64,000 nt of DNA from Bacillus pumilus (GTDB lineage Bacteria; Bacillota; Bacilli; Bacillales; Bacillaceae): contig NZ_CP027116.1 of NCBI RefSeq assembly GCF_003431975.1, forward strand, positions 3,348,001 to 3,412,000, given 5' to 3'. Shown piece by piece: positions 32,247 to 39,054 of this stretch (position 1 is its first letter; every line of letters starts with the position of its first letter). The notes beneath the pieces were generated by a model. The model was not told the DNA's origin. It ran no database searches and saw only the letters and a program-made list of their open reading frames with translations. The position numbers were made by a program, and so were the translations under genes.

Positions 32247-32274
32247 TTGTGCTAATCTCTTACACTGGTATAAT
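32247..32274 (+). promoter_or_regulatory. Strong extended -10 promoter for the 32307 moron
   Basis: TTGTGC (32247-32252), 16-bp spacer containing TGG just before TATAAT (32269-32274), giving an extended -10 element. The gene's TAGGAGGTG site follows. Confidence 0.75.
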
Positions 32275-32306
32275 GTTCCTATCTGTTTTAGATAGGAGGT
32301 GAAATT

Positions 32307-32819
32307 ATGAATCTTGCAACAATCCTTTCATTGGTGGCTATAGCTGTTTCTCTATTCACTTTGGGTATTCATTTACTTAAATATCTACATACTGTTCCTA
32401 AAGTGAAAATTGATGTTTTAAACTCCTATCTTTTTAGAGCAGAGAATCAAGATAGATATGCGAGTCCTTACAGGCTAATCATTGAGTTAAATCTTGTAAA
32501 CAAGAGTGAACAGCCTATATCCATCTATGAATATGAATTCGTTTCAAAAGATATCGGGCAAACAACATTTATGAAAGGACATCATAGACCTGCTGATCAC
32601 TATACTATTGGTAAGAATATGTCTGTTAATGTTAGCGACACAAAACTCTTGAAGCCACCAGTTAATTTGAGTCCGTACTCTTCTGAATATGGGGTAATTG
32701 CGTTTACTACAATTAAAGAACTAAACACAGATTCATCGGAAATAGATGGTTGGCTAATAGTAAAAACATCTAGAAAGTCGTATTCCATTAAAATGAAAGC
32801 AGCTAGAAGCGATTTATAA
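32307..32819 (+). CDS. Membrane-anchored beta-domain protein (moron)
   Basis: The 170-residue protein has one N-terminal membrane helix (ILSLVAIAVSLFTLGIHLL) and then a beta-sandwich-like domain (RLIIELNLVNKSEQPISIYEYEF; GVIAFTTI; DGWLIVKTSRKSYSIKM). The phrase NKSEQPISIYE is typical of Ig-like or membrane-anchored domains in phage accessory genes. It reads against the surrounding leftward early genes and has its own near-consensus promoter, so it is likely made in the lysogen. A role in membrane-level exclusion of other phages is possible but not shown. Confidence 0.75.
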   Translation: MNLATILSLVAIAVSLFTLGIHLLKYLHTVPKVKIDVLNSYLFRAENQDRYASPYRLIIELNLVNKSEQPISIYEYEFVSKDIGQTTFMKGHHRPADHYTIGKNMSVNVSDTKLLKPPVNLSPYSSEYGVIAFTTIKELNTDSSEIDGWLIVKTSRKSYSIKMKAARSDL

Positions 32820-32903
32820 GGATATTAAGAATGCGATTACGGAAATGACGACACATATCCCGCTGATAATAATTCCAAAAAGATGGAATTGTCTATTATT
32901 CAT
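32814..32903 (-). CDS. 29-residue membrane peptide
   Basis: ATG at 32903 with GAGGTGG upstream opens MNNRQFHLFGIIISGICVV followed by more hydrophobic residues: one membrane helix. Its start overlaps the stop of the preceding 22-residue frame, and its end overlaps the convergent moron by 6 bp. Short but well placed. Confidence 0.5.
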   Translation of the reverse strand: MNNRQFHLFGIIISGICVVISVIAFLISL

Positions 32904-32964
32904 AAAACCACCTCATTACAACCTCTGTTGCCGCAGGGGTTGTTTTATTTTGCTTATCACTCAT
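32896..32964 (-). CDS. 22-residue peptide, translationally coupled
   Basis: ATG at 32964 overlaps the stop of the 32961-33311 gene (ATGA) and is preceded by CAGGAGGTAAC. The frame MSDKQNKTTPAATEVVMRWF ends inside the start of the next peptide. Could be a translated linker rather than a functional protein. Confidence 0.4.
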   Translation of the reverse strand: MSDKQNKTTPAATEVVMRWFYE

Positions 32965-33311
32965 GCCGTTACCTCCTGTGTTTCGATTTTGTCCATTGAT
33001 ATAGAAACTTCTGACGGTAAGCTTGCCCCTTCACCCTGTGCTTTCACTTTTGCTTTGACGTTTAGTATTTCTTCTTCTGTCGCTTCTCTCAAACGTAGAA
33101 CACAAGGAACGCCGTTCATATCAAAGCTATTGATGACCTTGCCACAATGATGTTTTGTCAGTTCAACAACTTCAAACATAATGCCGTTGTTGTTGCCTTC
33201 CACTTTGGAAAACATAACAAGACCTTTACGTTCGACAATAGATCGAGTGTTTCGGATAAAGCTCTCACGATCTACTGGCTCGGGACAAATGTTTTCAATC
33301 AACAATTCCAT
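32961..33311 (-). CDS. Early phage protein of unknown function
   Basis: 116 residues from ATG 33311 (MELLIENICPEPVDRESF), with GAAGG upstream. Alternating strands and helices (MFSKVEGNNNGIMFEVVELTKHHCGKVI; GVPCVLRLREATEEEIL) and a Lys/Glu-rich end. An upstream in-frame GTG at 33386 would add 25 residues but has no ribosome site. Conserved family not recognised. Confidence 0.65.
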   Translation of the reverse strand: MELLIENICPEPVDRESFIRNTRSIVERKGLVMFSKVEGNNNGIMFEVVELTKHHCGKVINSFDMNGVPCVLRLREATEEEILNVKAKVKAQGEGASLPSEVSISMDKIETQEVTA

Positions 33312-33682
33312 TTGCTTTACCTTCTTTCCGTTTGTTTTGACTCCACAACTTTGAGGAGTGAGTTTTTGGTTTATTGATGACGTCACGAATTGTTACGTGA
33401 TCTCCAGTCGTTTTAAATGACATCAGCTCATAGCTTCTTCATAATTTGACGGCTCAAAATTGAGCTGTGAGGGTGTCGGTTGAAACGACATCCTATGTGA
33501 CCGGAAACCTATGACGGTCATCTACGATTAGACGTCCACTATCGGTTAAACCTAGAAAGCCTACTTTCTAGTGTCGTTTAAAACTACGGTATTATAATCA
33601 GAACGCAATTTTGCGCTATGACCTATCATCCATTAATCAGAAAAACCTGAAACTAACGAACGCAATTTTGCGTTGGTTTAAA
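33312..33682. promoter_or_regulatory. 371-bp regulatory region with palindromes and branched fold
   Basis: No convincing gene. It contains: an operator-like site at 33406-33422; palindromes with a CAAAATTG core at 33452-33466, 33602-33617 and 33659-33674; a minus-strand TATAAT at 33596-33591; a perfect hairpin CTAGAAAG/CTTTCTAG (33552-33571); TGACCG/CGGTCA (33498-33520); and outer arms AAACGACA (33483-33490) and TGTCGTTT (33572-33579) enclosing both hairpins. Short minus-strand frames (for example MTVIGFRSHRMSFQPT starting near 33518) exist but lack good ribosome sites. Confidence 0.6.
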
Positions 33683-34387
33683 TTATGCCGGATGACCTCC
33701 ATTGAAAATCGGTCTCCATCCCTCGACAAAGCTCATAGCTTCCTCAAAGTCTTTTTGTAAGATGTTAGGATATGCGTTCACTCTGTATGCATCTTTTAAA
33801 TTCTTCCATAATGCCGAGTAGATTCTTCTCGTATTTTCATAGATTGATTTATCAACCATGTCTTCGTTCCAAAGCTTATGAACACGTTTGTTAACTGCAT
33901 TTCTCATGGCTTGCTGCTGTGAGTAATCTAGGGTTATTCTTTTATCAATATCGTGCCGAAGTTGCTTTATATCTTCTTTCATTCCGTCTACATCTTCGTT
34001 CAATTGAATTGTTAGCTTCATGCTTGCAAGTAGACTTTCTTTGTCGTTCATTGCTTTTGGTCGTTCCCGTGACTGGATGTATTCTTTCATCCGCTTAAAC
34101 TCTTGAATGAATCTAATTTTTGTTTGAACCGCTTCTTTTGTGTTATAGCTGAATACGATCAATGTAAATGCTTCTTCTGTTAGATCGTATTTTGGTCTGG
34201 TTTGATTATTTTTGTCTCGGTAATTGCCGGGCTCAAAATTGAGCTGGGCGAATTCTTCACCTGCATATTCAATTTGAGATTTAATATCCCTCAAAACGTT
34301 TTTATGTTCTTTTCCAAACATCTCTGCGATCGTCACGCTGTCCGTTACCACTTCATTTTCTTTTACGAATACTAATTGTTTTTCCAT
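33683..34387 (-). CDS. Rha-family phage regulator with ORF6C-like C-terminus
   Basis: The 234-residue protein has the Rha/pRha DNA-binding domain at 1-95 (VVTDSVTIAEMFGKEHKNVLRDI; EFAQLNFEPGNYRDKNNQ; YDLTEEAFTLIVFSYNTKEA; RFIQEFKRMKEYIQ) and a C-terminal ORF6C-like helical domain (ITLDYSQQQAMRNAVNKRVHKLW; NILQKDFEEAMSFVEGWRP). Such proteins act as antirepressor-type or early regulators. The ATG at 34387 has AGGAGG eight bases upstream. A palindrome copy (34230-34245) lies inside the gene. Confidence 0.88.
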   Translation of the reverse strand: MEKQLVFVKENEVVTDSVTIAEMFGKEHKNVLRDIKSQIEYAGEEFAQLNFEPGNYRDKNNQTRPKYDLTEEAFTLIVFSYNTKEAVQTKIRFIQEFKRMKEYIQSRERPKAMNDKESLLASMKLTIQLNEDVDGMKEDIKQLRHDIDKRITLDYSQQQAMRNAVNKRVHKLWNEDMVDKSIYENTRRIYSALWKNLKDAYRVNAYPNILQKDFEEAMSFVEGWRPIFNGGHPA

Positions 34388-34412
34388 CCATGTTACCTCC
34401 TGCAATTTTTAA

Positions 34413-34430
34413 TTCCCCAATCTTGGGGAA
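34413..34430. promoter_or_regulatory. Perfect 18-bp inverted repeat upstream of the Rha gene
   Basis: TTCCCCAATCTTGGGGAA (8-bp arms, 2-bp centre) 26 bp upstream of the Rha start, just before its ribosome site. May be an operator or an mRNA hairpin. Confidence 0.55.
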
Positions 34431-34505
34431 GGGTCTCGAAACGACCTGTATATAAAGAGTGAGCATTTAACAAAACGAGTTGCAGCAGTTTTAAAAATTT
34501 CCTCA

Positions 34506-34521
34506 AATGCGTCTGTCCACG
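34506..34521 (+). repeat. 16-bp direct repeat, copy 1
   Basis: AATGCGTCTGTCCACG occurs here, right after the DUF771 gene stop, and identically at 36097-36112. The inner CGTCTGTCCA also occurs inverted at 1769-1778 next to the left GGGGGA repeats. Confidence 0.7.
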
Positions 34522-34527
34522 CTGTTT

Positions 34528-34800
34528 TTACCATTCATCCATAATTTGTTTCATGACTTCTTTTGATTCTTCATAGAACCAAAACCGCTTCCCACGTTCT
34601 TTACGTCTTTCAAGTAACTTCATTCTTGGATCATGCAGAAATTCATTTTCTAAGAATCGTTTACTCATACACGTTCTTTTTGACATTTCATCTATGTCCC
34701 AAGTGAACAAAGTTTTTGTGATTGCGGAATTTAGATGATCATTAATATAAGACCGTAATTCATCTTGATTAAGGTTTATATTCAACTCTGCAAATTGCAT
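34528..34800 (-). CDS. DUF771-like phage protein
   Basis: 90 residues: [18 protein letters not shown] at the start, then [28 protein letters not shown] and [19 protein letters not shown]. This is the DUF771 pattern, in which a winged-helix-like element follows a short strand. It is an early gene of the lytic side of the switch. Start at 34800 follows AAAGGTGG; a longer frame lacks a site. Confidence 0.8.
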   Translation of the reverse strand: MQFAELNINLNQDELRSYINDHLNSAITKTLFTWDIDEMSKRTCMSKRFLENEFLHDPRMKLLERRKERGKRFWFYEESKEVMKQIMDEW

Positions 34801-34820
34801 ACTTTTCCACCTTTCAGGCA

Positions 34821-34840
34821 AATTACAGAAAACTGTAATT
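34821..34840. promoter_or_regulatory. 20-bp inverted repeat upstream of the DUF771 gene
   Basis: AATTACAGAAAACTGTAATT (8-bp arms, 4-bp loop), directly upstream of the DUF771 ribosome site. Operator or leader hairpin; not distinguishable by eye. Confidence 0.5.
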
Positions 34841-34849
34841 ACACTATTG

Positions 34850-34866
34850 CGTTATTTTAAATGACG
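34850..34866. promoter_or_regulatory. Repressor operator candidate O1
   Basis: CGTTATTTTAAATGACG differs at one base from the 17-bp palindrome CGTCATTTTAAATGACG. It lies between the Cro-like gene and the DUF771 gene. Related sites are at 35170-35186, 35200-35216 and 33406-33422. Confidence 0.65.
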
Positions 34867-34880
34867 GTTTATAATAATGA

Positions 34881-35120
34881 CTATCGGGACTTTAATACTT
34901 TTACTTCTACATCTAATAGATCAGGAAACAACTTTTCAGGTGAAGTATTAAAGTATTTCGATATTTTAAAAAGGAGTTTTGCGTCAGGGTTTCCCCTGCC
35001 AGCTTCTATGTTTCGTATATGATTTTCGCTAATGTTTAAATCAATAGAGACTTGGCGTTGTGACACTTTATATTGTTTGCGAAGTTTACGGAAAACTTCT
35101 CGACGACGTGTATCTTGCAT
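34881..35120 (-). CDS. Cro-like helix-turn-helix regulator
   Basis: 79 residues with an XRE-type HTH across most of its length (FRKLRKQYKVSQRQVSIDLNISENHIRNIEAGRGNPDAKLLFKISKYF). It is divergent from the CI-like repressor, so it is the Cro-side regulator of the switch and first gene of the leftward early operon. Start at 35120 (MQDTRRRE) has GGTGGTGAT upstream; the longer frame from 35156 lacks a site. Confidence 0.85.
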   Translation of the reverse strand: MQDTRRREVFRKLRKQYKVSQRQVSIDLNISENHIRNIEAGRGNPDAKLLFKISKYFNTSPEKLFPDLLDVEVKVLKSR

Positions 35121-35169
35121 AATTATCACCACCTTTATTGTGCTTTTAATTGACAATTAGATCGTAACA

Positions 35170-35216
35170 CGTCATTTATATAAACGTCAACTAAAAAAAC
35201 GTCATTTTAAATGAAT
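35170..35216. promoter_or_regulatory. Lysogeny-switch operators between Cro-like and CI-like genes
   Basis: Two sites, CGTCATTTATATAAACG (35170-35186) and CGTCATTTTAAATGAAT (35200-35216), 30 bp apart, in the 116-bp divergent spacer. Both resemble the palindrome CGTCATTTTAAATGACG. The second sits close before the CI-like ribosome site (CAGGAGG), suggesting autoregulation. Confidence 0.65.
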
Positions 35217-35236
35217 TTTTTTCAGGAGGATCAATA

Positions 35237-35596
35237 ATGACGGAAAATGAAAAGAAAGAACTAGGGAAGCGGATCAAAGAATGTAGGTTAGAAATAGGGC
35301 TATCACAAGAAGAATTAGCAACAATGTTAAAAATGAAACGGACCAATATTGCTAACTATGAGGGGGGAAGAATTGTTCCTCCAGGTTCAGTGGTTTTAGA
35401 TATGAGTAGAATTTTTAACGTTTCAACTGATTATTTGTTAGGTCGAACTAAGGATAAAGAAGAATTAGTTAATCTAGATGAAATAGACAATATGACTTTA
35501 GCTTTTCACCGTGATGGTTCAGATTTAAGTAAAGAAGAAAAAGAAATGGTATACGACTTTATTCAATTTGTTAAATCAAAAAGAAACAAGAAATAG
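35237..35596 (+). CDS. CI-like phage repressor, XRE family
   Basis: 119 residues: N-terminal HTH (LGKRIKECRLEIGLSQEELATMLKMKRTNIANYEGGRIVPP; LDMSRIFNVSTDYLLG) and a short C-terminal segment (DLSKEEKEMVYDFIQFVKSK). The size and adjacent metallopeptidase gene resemble ImmR of ICEBs1 and the phi105 repressor, which are inactivated by an ImmA-type partner rather than by self-cleavage. Confidence 0.9.
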   Translation: MTENEKKELGKRIKECRLEIGLSQEELATMLKMKRTNIANYEGGRIVPPGSVVLDMSRIFNVSTDYLLGRTKDKEELVNLDEIDNMTLAFHRDGSDLSKEEKEMVYDFIQFVKSKRNKK

Positions 35597-35608
35597 GAGT
35601 GACTGCTA

Positions 35609-36085
35609 TTGTTTAATTACGAACAATTATTAGAGCAAGCGCAGTCATGGAATGTGTTTGTATATGAAAAAGATACAAAAGGAACAACCAAAGGACTCTA
35701 CGTTGACAGTCATATCTTAATTGACAAAAAAATGTCCATGATAGAAAAAAGCTGTATCTTAGCAGAAGAATTAGGACATCATCATACAACCTTCGGAAAT
35801 ATATCAAATCAAAATAAATTGCCAAATAAAAAACAAGAATTGCGCGCACGTGAATGGGGATATAAATTGTTGTTCCCGCTGGAAAGATTAATTGAAGCGC
35901 AAAAAGAAGGAATAAAAAATCGTTTTGAATTAGCTGAATACTTGAATGTTACTGAACAATTCCTTGAAGATGCTCTAAAGAGATATAAGGAGAAATACGG
36001 CTTATATAAACAAATAGGAAAGTATACTATTTGTTTTGAGCCTTTAGGAGTCATTGAAAATTTTGAGGAGGTGATGCCTAAATAA
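35609..36085 (+). CDS. immA: ImmA/IrrE-type metallopeptidase
   Basis: 158 residues with the ImmA/IrrE fold: GLYVDSHILIDKKMSMIEKSCILAEELGHHHTT, then KKQELRAREWGYKLLFPLERL. The zinc motif reads EELGHH, so the first His of HExxH is replaced by Glu as written, although GHH provides His ligands; this variation is common in phage members. It probably acts on the repressor encoded 13 bp upstream. TTG start with AGGAG nine bases upstream. Confidence 0.88.
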   Translation: MFNYEQLLEQAQSWNVFVYEKDTKGTTKGLYVDSHILIDKKMSMIEKSCILAEELGHHHTTFGNISNQNKLPNKKQELRAREWGYKLLFPLERLIEAQKEGIKNRFELAEYLNVTEQFLEDALKRYKEKYGLYKQIGKYTICFEPLGVIENFEEVMPK

Positions 36086-36096
36086 ACGCCCCTTTT

Positions 36097-36112
36097 AATG
36101 CGTCTGTCCACG
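36097..36112 (+). repeat. 16-bp direct repeat, copy 2
   Basis: AATGCGTCTGTCCACG, identical to 34506-34521, immediately upstream of the integrase ribosome site. Confidence 0.7.
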
Positions 36113-36129
36113 TGGAAAGGGCTGATAAC

Positions 36130-37287
36130 ATGAAGAGTGAAAAAAGTAAAAAAGATGATCATCTCTTTTCTTACTACAATGCAAAAAAAGAAAAGCGGTG
36201 GAAATACAGATATAAATATTATGATGCTTTAGGTAATAGAAAAGAGGCATCCGGTCAAGGATTTAAAAGTGAAAATGATGCATACAGAGAACTGCTTAAA
36301 GTTAAATCGGCAATACTGAACGGGGAATCCAAACAAATAGAAAATTCTAATTTAACAGTGACAGAGTGGATTGACATTTGGTTTGAAACCAATAAAAATC
36401 AATGGAAAGACCCTACCATATACAATCGCAACATTACAATTAATAAACATATAAAGCCTTTATTAGGGCGTTACAAGTTGCGTAAATTAGATAAAGCTAC
36501 TTATCAAAGAGTGTTTATAAATAAGTTGTTAACAAAGTTTAAATCAAGAACCGTTGAAAACTATCACACACTTTTTAAAATAGCTATTAATTCCGCTGTA
36601 GAAAATGAGATACTCGATAGAAACCGGTTTGTTAAGATTAAAATAAAAGATGATCAAGAGATCGTACAACCCAATGAAAATTTTTATACTGCTGCTGAAT
36701 TAAAAAAATTCCTGGATCTTGTTAAATCAACAGGAAAGGTTACTCAATATTCTATGATTCTTTTTCTAGCTTCTACCGGAGCAAGAAAAGGTGAAGCATT
36801 GGGGCTTAAATGGTCTGACATTGATTTTAATAAAAACACAATCACTATTAGCCGAACTAGAGACAGTAAGGGAATACGTTCCCCAAAAACCAAAAATAGT
36901 TACCGGACTATAAGGGGCGGCGGGGAACTTATGAAACAATTAAAATTATACCGCAAATGGTGTAAAGAATTAAAGCTTTCATTCGGCTCTCACCTAGAAG
37001 ATAATGACTTTGTTTTCATAAATAAGTCTAATGCAAAACATGTTTCGGGTAATTTCTTGAATTATGCATTATATAAGATTTTTGACGAAAATGATATAAA
37101 GCGAATAACGGTTCATGGATTGAGGCATACTCACGCTACGATTCTAATAGGGAAGAAAATTCCCGCTCGAGCTATTGCGGATCGACTTGGTAATACTCCT
37201 GAAATGATTCACCAAGTTTATAGCCACTCGTTTGAAGAATTAGAGATTGAAACAGTAGATGCCTTTGAAGATGCAATGAATTTATAA
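36130..37287 (+). CDS. int: Site-specific integrase, tyrosine recombinase
   Basis: 385 residues. An N-terminal arm-binding domain (DHLFSYYNAKKEKRWKYRYKYY; GQGFKSENDAYRELLKVK), a core-binding SAM-like domain (NLTVTEWIDIWFETNKNQW) and a catalytic domain with STGARKGEALGLKW (Arg I), ITVHGLRHTHATIL (His-x-x-Arg) and the nucleophile in HQVYSHSF. It belongs to the phage Int/Tn916 type. The ATG at 36130 has AAAGGG eight bases upstream; a GTG six codons earlier is less suited. It is adjacent to the right attachment region. Confidence 0.95.
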   Translation: MKSEKSKKDDHLFSYYNAKKEKRWKYRYKYYDALGNRKEASGQGFKSENDAYRELLKVKSAILNGESKQIENSNLTVTEWIDIWFETNKNQWKDPTIYNRNITINKHIKPLLGRYKLRKLDKATYQRVFINKLLTKFKSRTVENYHTLFKIAINSAVENEILDRNRFVKIKIKDDQEIVQPNENFYTAAELKKFLDLVKSTGKVTQYSMILFLASTGARKGEALGLKWSDIDFNKNTITISRTRDSKGIRSPKTKNSYRTIRGGGELMKQLKLYRKWCKELKLSFGSHLEDNDFVFINKSNAKHVSGNFLNYALYKIFDENDIKRITVHGLRHTHATILIGKKIPARAIADRLGNTPEMIHQVYSHSFEELEIETVDAFEDAMNL

Positions 37288-37290
37288 ACT

Positions 37291-37314
37291 GGGGGAGGTT
37301 TTGGGGGAGGTTTT
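37291..37314 (+). repeat. Two 12-bp GGGGGAGGTTTT repeats, probable integrase arm sites
   Basis: GGGGGAGGTTTT at 37291 and 37303, directly after the integrase stop codon. They correspond to the left array at 1730-1762. Confidence 0.6.
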
Positions 37315-37368
37315 GAATTAGTACCCTTGAAACCCCTTTATATCATTGTATTTCGAGCTTTTATAACA

Positions 37369-37378
37369 TTAGGCACAA
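37369..37378. other. Candidate prophage attachment core, right (attR)
   Basis: TTAGGCACAA, identical to 1602-1611. Host DNA resumes here, with the HxlR gene ribosome site 30-40 bp further on. Confidence 0.55.
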
Positions 37379-37423
37379 TCATGTTCGTTTATCACCCATT
37401 TCGTCTTAGAAAGGAGTGTAAAG

Positions 37424-37789
37424 ATGAGTGCACCATCCAATCCAGCCAGTATTGTCAATCATGGATGTCCCGTTTCAATTACAACGAGTGTAATAGGAGG
37501 AAAATGGAAAGGAGTGATCCTTTATCATTTGACTTGCGGTCCAAAACGATACAACGAATTACGTCGGCTTCTGCCAAGAATTTCTCAGCGTGTTCTTACG
37601 CTGCAATTGCGCGAGCTAGAACAAGACGGCGTTGTTCACAGAGAAGTCTATGAGGAGGTCCCTCCTCGTGTCGAATATTCACTCACTTCTCTAGGAGAAA
37701 CATTAAAGCCTATCATCTTCGCTATGCATGAATGGGGCGAATCCTATGGAAAAGAAGTGCGCCCAAAAGAAATAAGCTGCTATCTCTAG
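37424..37789 (+). CDS. HxlR-family transcriptional regulator
   Basis: 121 residues with the HxlR winged helix: [74 protein letters not shown]. Conserved Cys near the start could sense electrophiles or oxidation, as in YodB and HypR. Divergent HxlR-nitroreductase pairs are common, and the YfkO-type gene is its neighbour across the prophage, so it probably regulates that gene. GAAAGGAG precedes the ATG. Confidence 0.88.
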   Translation: MSAPSNPASIVNHGCPVSITTSVIGGKWKGVILYHLTCGPKRYNELRRLLPRISQRVLTLQLRELEQDGVVHREVYEEVPPRVEYSLTSLGETLKPIIFAMHEWGESYGKEVRPKEISCYL

Positions 37790-37800
37790 CAGCTTTTTTT
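37774..37800 (+). terminator. Terminator after the HxlR gene
   Basis: AAGCTGCT, loop, AGCAGCTT followed by T-run, overlapping the stop codon and separating it from the convergent minJ gene. Confidence 0.85.
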
Positions 37801-38986
37801 ATGATGAAATCGCCGTTGATTCTTGCTGTGGATCATCCTTCACAAACAGGATGCCAAGCTGATGATGCTCCCCTTCGTAAGAAGCGCGTTTCTCAAACCT
37901 TGTCTGACCATTTAAGCCAATGATCTCAAGCTTTGTCAGAGCACGATTGGTTTGAAGAGCTTCGTAAAATTCTGAAACGGTTTTGACTTCAATTCCATTC
38001 ACCTTTGTAATGACTTCTCCGATCTCAAGCTTTAAATCAGCTGCAGGTGTATTCGGAATGATTCCTAGCACCATCAGTCCTTGATTACGCTTTGAGAAGT
38101 AAAATGGAGCCGCATTGTCATTGACCCTCTGCTTCCATGAAAGGAAGGCTCTTCCGGCAATCGCTATGATGACAGCTCCCCATGCAATTGGCTCAAACCA
38201 AATACTTGCAGCACCTAGTAAGGCAACAGCCAGTCCAAGCATGAGAATACGACGTGCCGTAATTTGAATACTAACAATTGGCAATGACCCTTGGATTCGC
38301 TGCCCGAAACCGATGATGTATGGAATCACAATAAATGAAAAGCTTTGATCATGCACTTGCAGTACCGGCCACCATGGCAGATATGAAGTAAACTCACCTG
38401 CCGGCATCAGCAAAACAAGCGGTAAAAGCCACAGACGGTTTGCCCGCTGCTGGCCAATCAAAAGTCCTCTCGCACTCATCACCATTGCAGGCGATGTTCG
38501 TAAATGCGCCGTTCGATAGGCTAGAATCCCCTCGGTCATTAATAAAAGACCTAGCAGAATGACAACGGCTGACGCATTCATCAATGAGAGCTGCGGCAGC
38601 CAAGAATGGCTCACTTCGAAGTACATCAGTCCAAGTGCCGCAATAAAACTGAAACCGAGTGTGTATGCAGACGAAAGCGCACTCGCCTTCAAGAATAAAG
38701 AGCAAACGATCGTCATCGCTGCAATCAGCACAATGAATCCAGGCGGGAGTGCAATCCCTAAGCCGACTGAAATGACAGATAGGCAAATTCCTAGAATCCA
38801 TCCCTTTGAATATGTAAATTTAAGTTCATCGTATACATCTTCTATTCTTGTTTGAAACGCTTTTCTCTCCCGCTTTACGCGGATGTAGCCATGTAATAGG
38901 CTGATTAATATCATGAAATAAAAAAGAGGGTGGATTAAAAACAGACCGACCGCTTTTAATCCAGCTCCCATCCACTCCGAGCTCAT
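37799..38986 (-). CDS. minJ: Cell-division topological determinant MinJ
   Basis: 395 residues: about six to eight membrane helices (for example GLFLIHPLFYFMILISLLHGY, SVISVGLGIALPPGFIVLI) and a C-terminal cytosolic PDZ domain (GLMVLGIIPNTPAADLKLEIGEVITKVNGIEVK). MinJ bridges DivIVA and MinD, restricting division to mid-cell and allowing swarming. Length and gene order with swrA and ctpB match B. subtilis. Confidence 0.9.
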   Translation of the reverse strand: MSSEWMGAGLKAVGLFLIHPLFYFMILISLLHGYIRVKRERKAFQTRIEDVYDELKFTYSKGWILGICLSVISVGLGIALPPGFIVLIAAMTIVCSLFLKASALSSAYTLGFSFIAALGLMYFEVSHSWLPQLSLMNASAVVILLGLLLMTEGILAYRTAHLRTSPAMVMSARGLLIGQQRANRLWLLPLVLLMPAGEFTSYLPWWPVLQVHDQSFSFIVIPYIIGFGQRIQGSLPIVSIQITARRILMLGLAVALLGAASIWFEPIAWGAVIIAIAGRAFLSWKQRVNDNAAPFYFSKRNQGLMVLGIIPNTPAADLKLEIGEVITKVNGIEVKTVSEFYEALQTNRALTKLEIIGLNGQTRFEKRASYEGEHHQLGILFVKDDPQQESTAISS

Positions 38987-39054
38987 TATCGTTCACCGCC
39001 CAAGTCAAGCATTTTCTCTTATTCTATCAAATAAATCGATGCTTGACATCAGGT

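Noticed and set aside
33405..33520. Possible Rha-gene remnant, because a short minus-strand frame reads QLNFEPSNYEEAMS, echoing the Rha protein
   Set aside because: Identity is limited to the 17-bp palindrome and a few residues beyond; the flanks do not align, so a duplicated or convergent regulatory element explains it better than a pseudogene.
1602..37378. PBSX-like defective prophage
   Set aside because: Individual genes (Xpf, XtrA, XkdX) resemble PBSX, but capsid, tail (no sheath), integrase and repressor genes are those of an intact siphophage; no truncated essential gene was seen.
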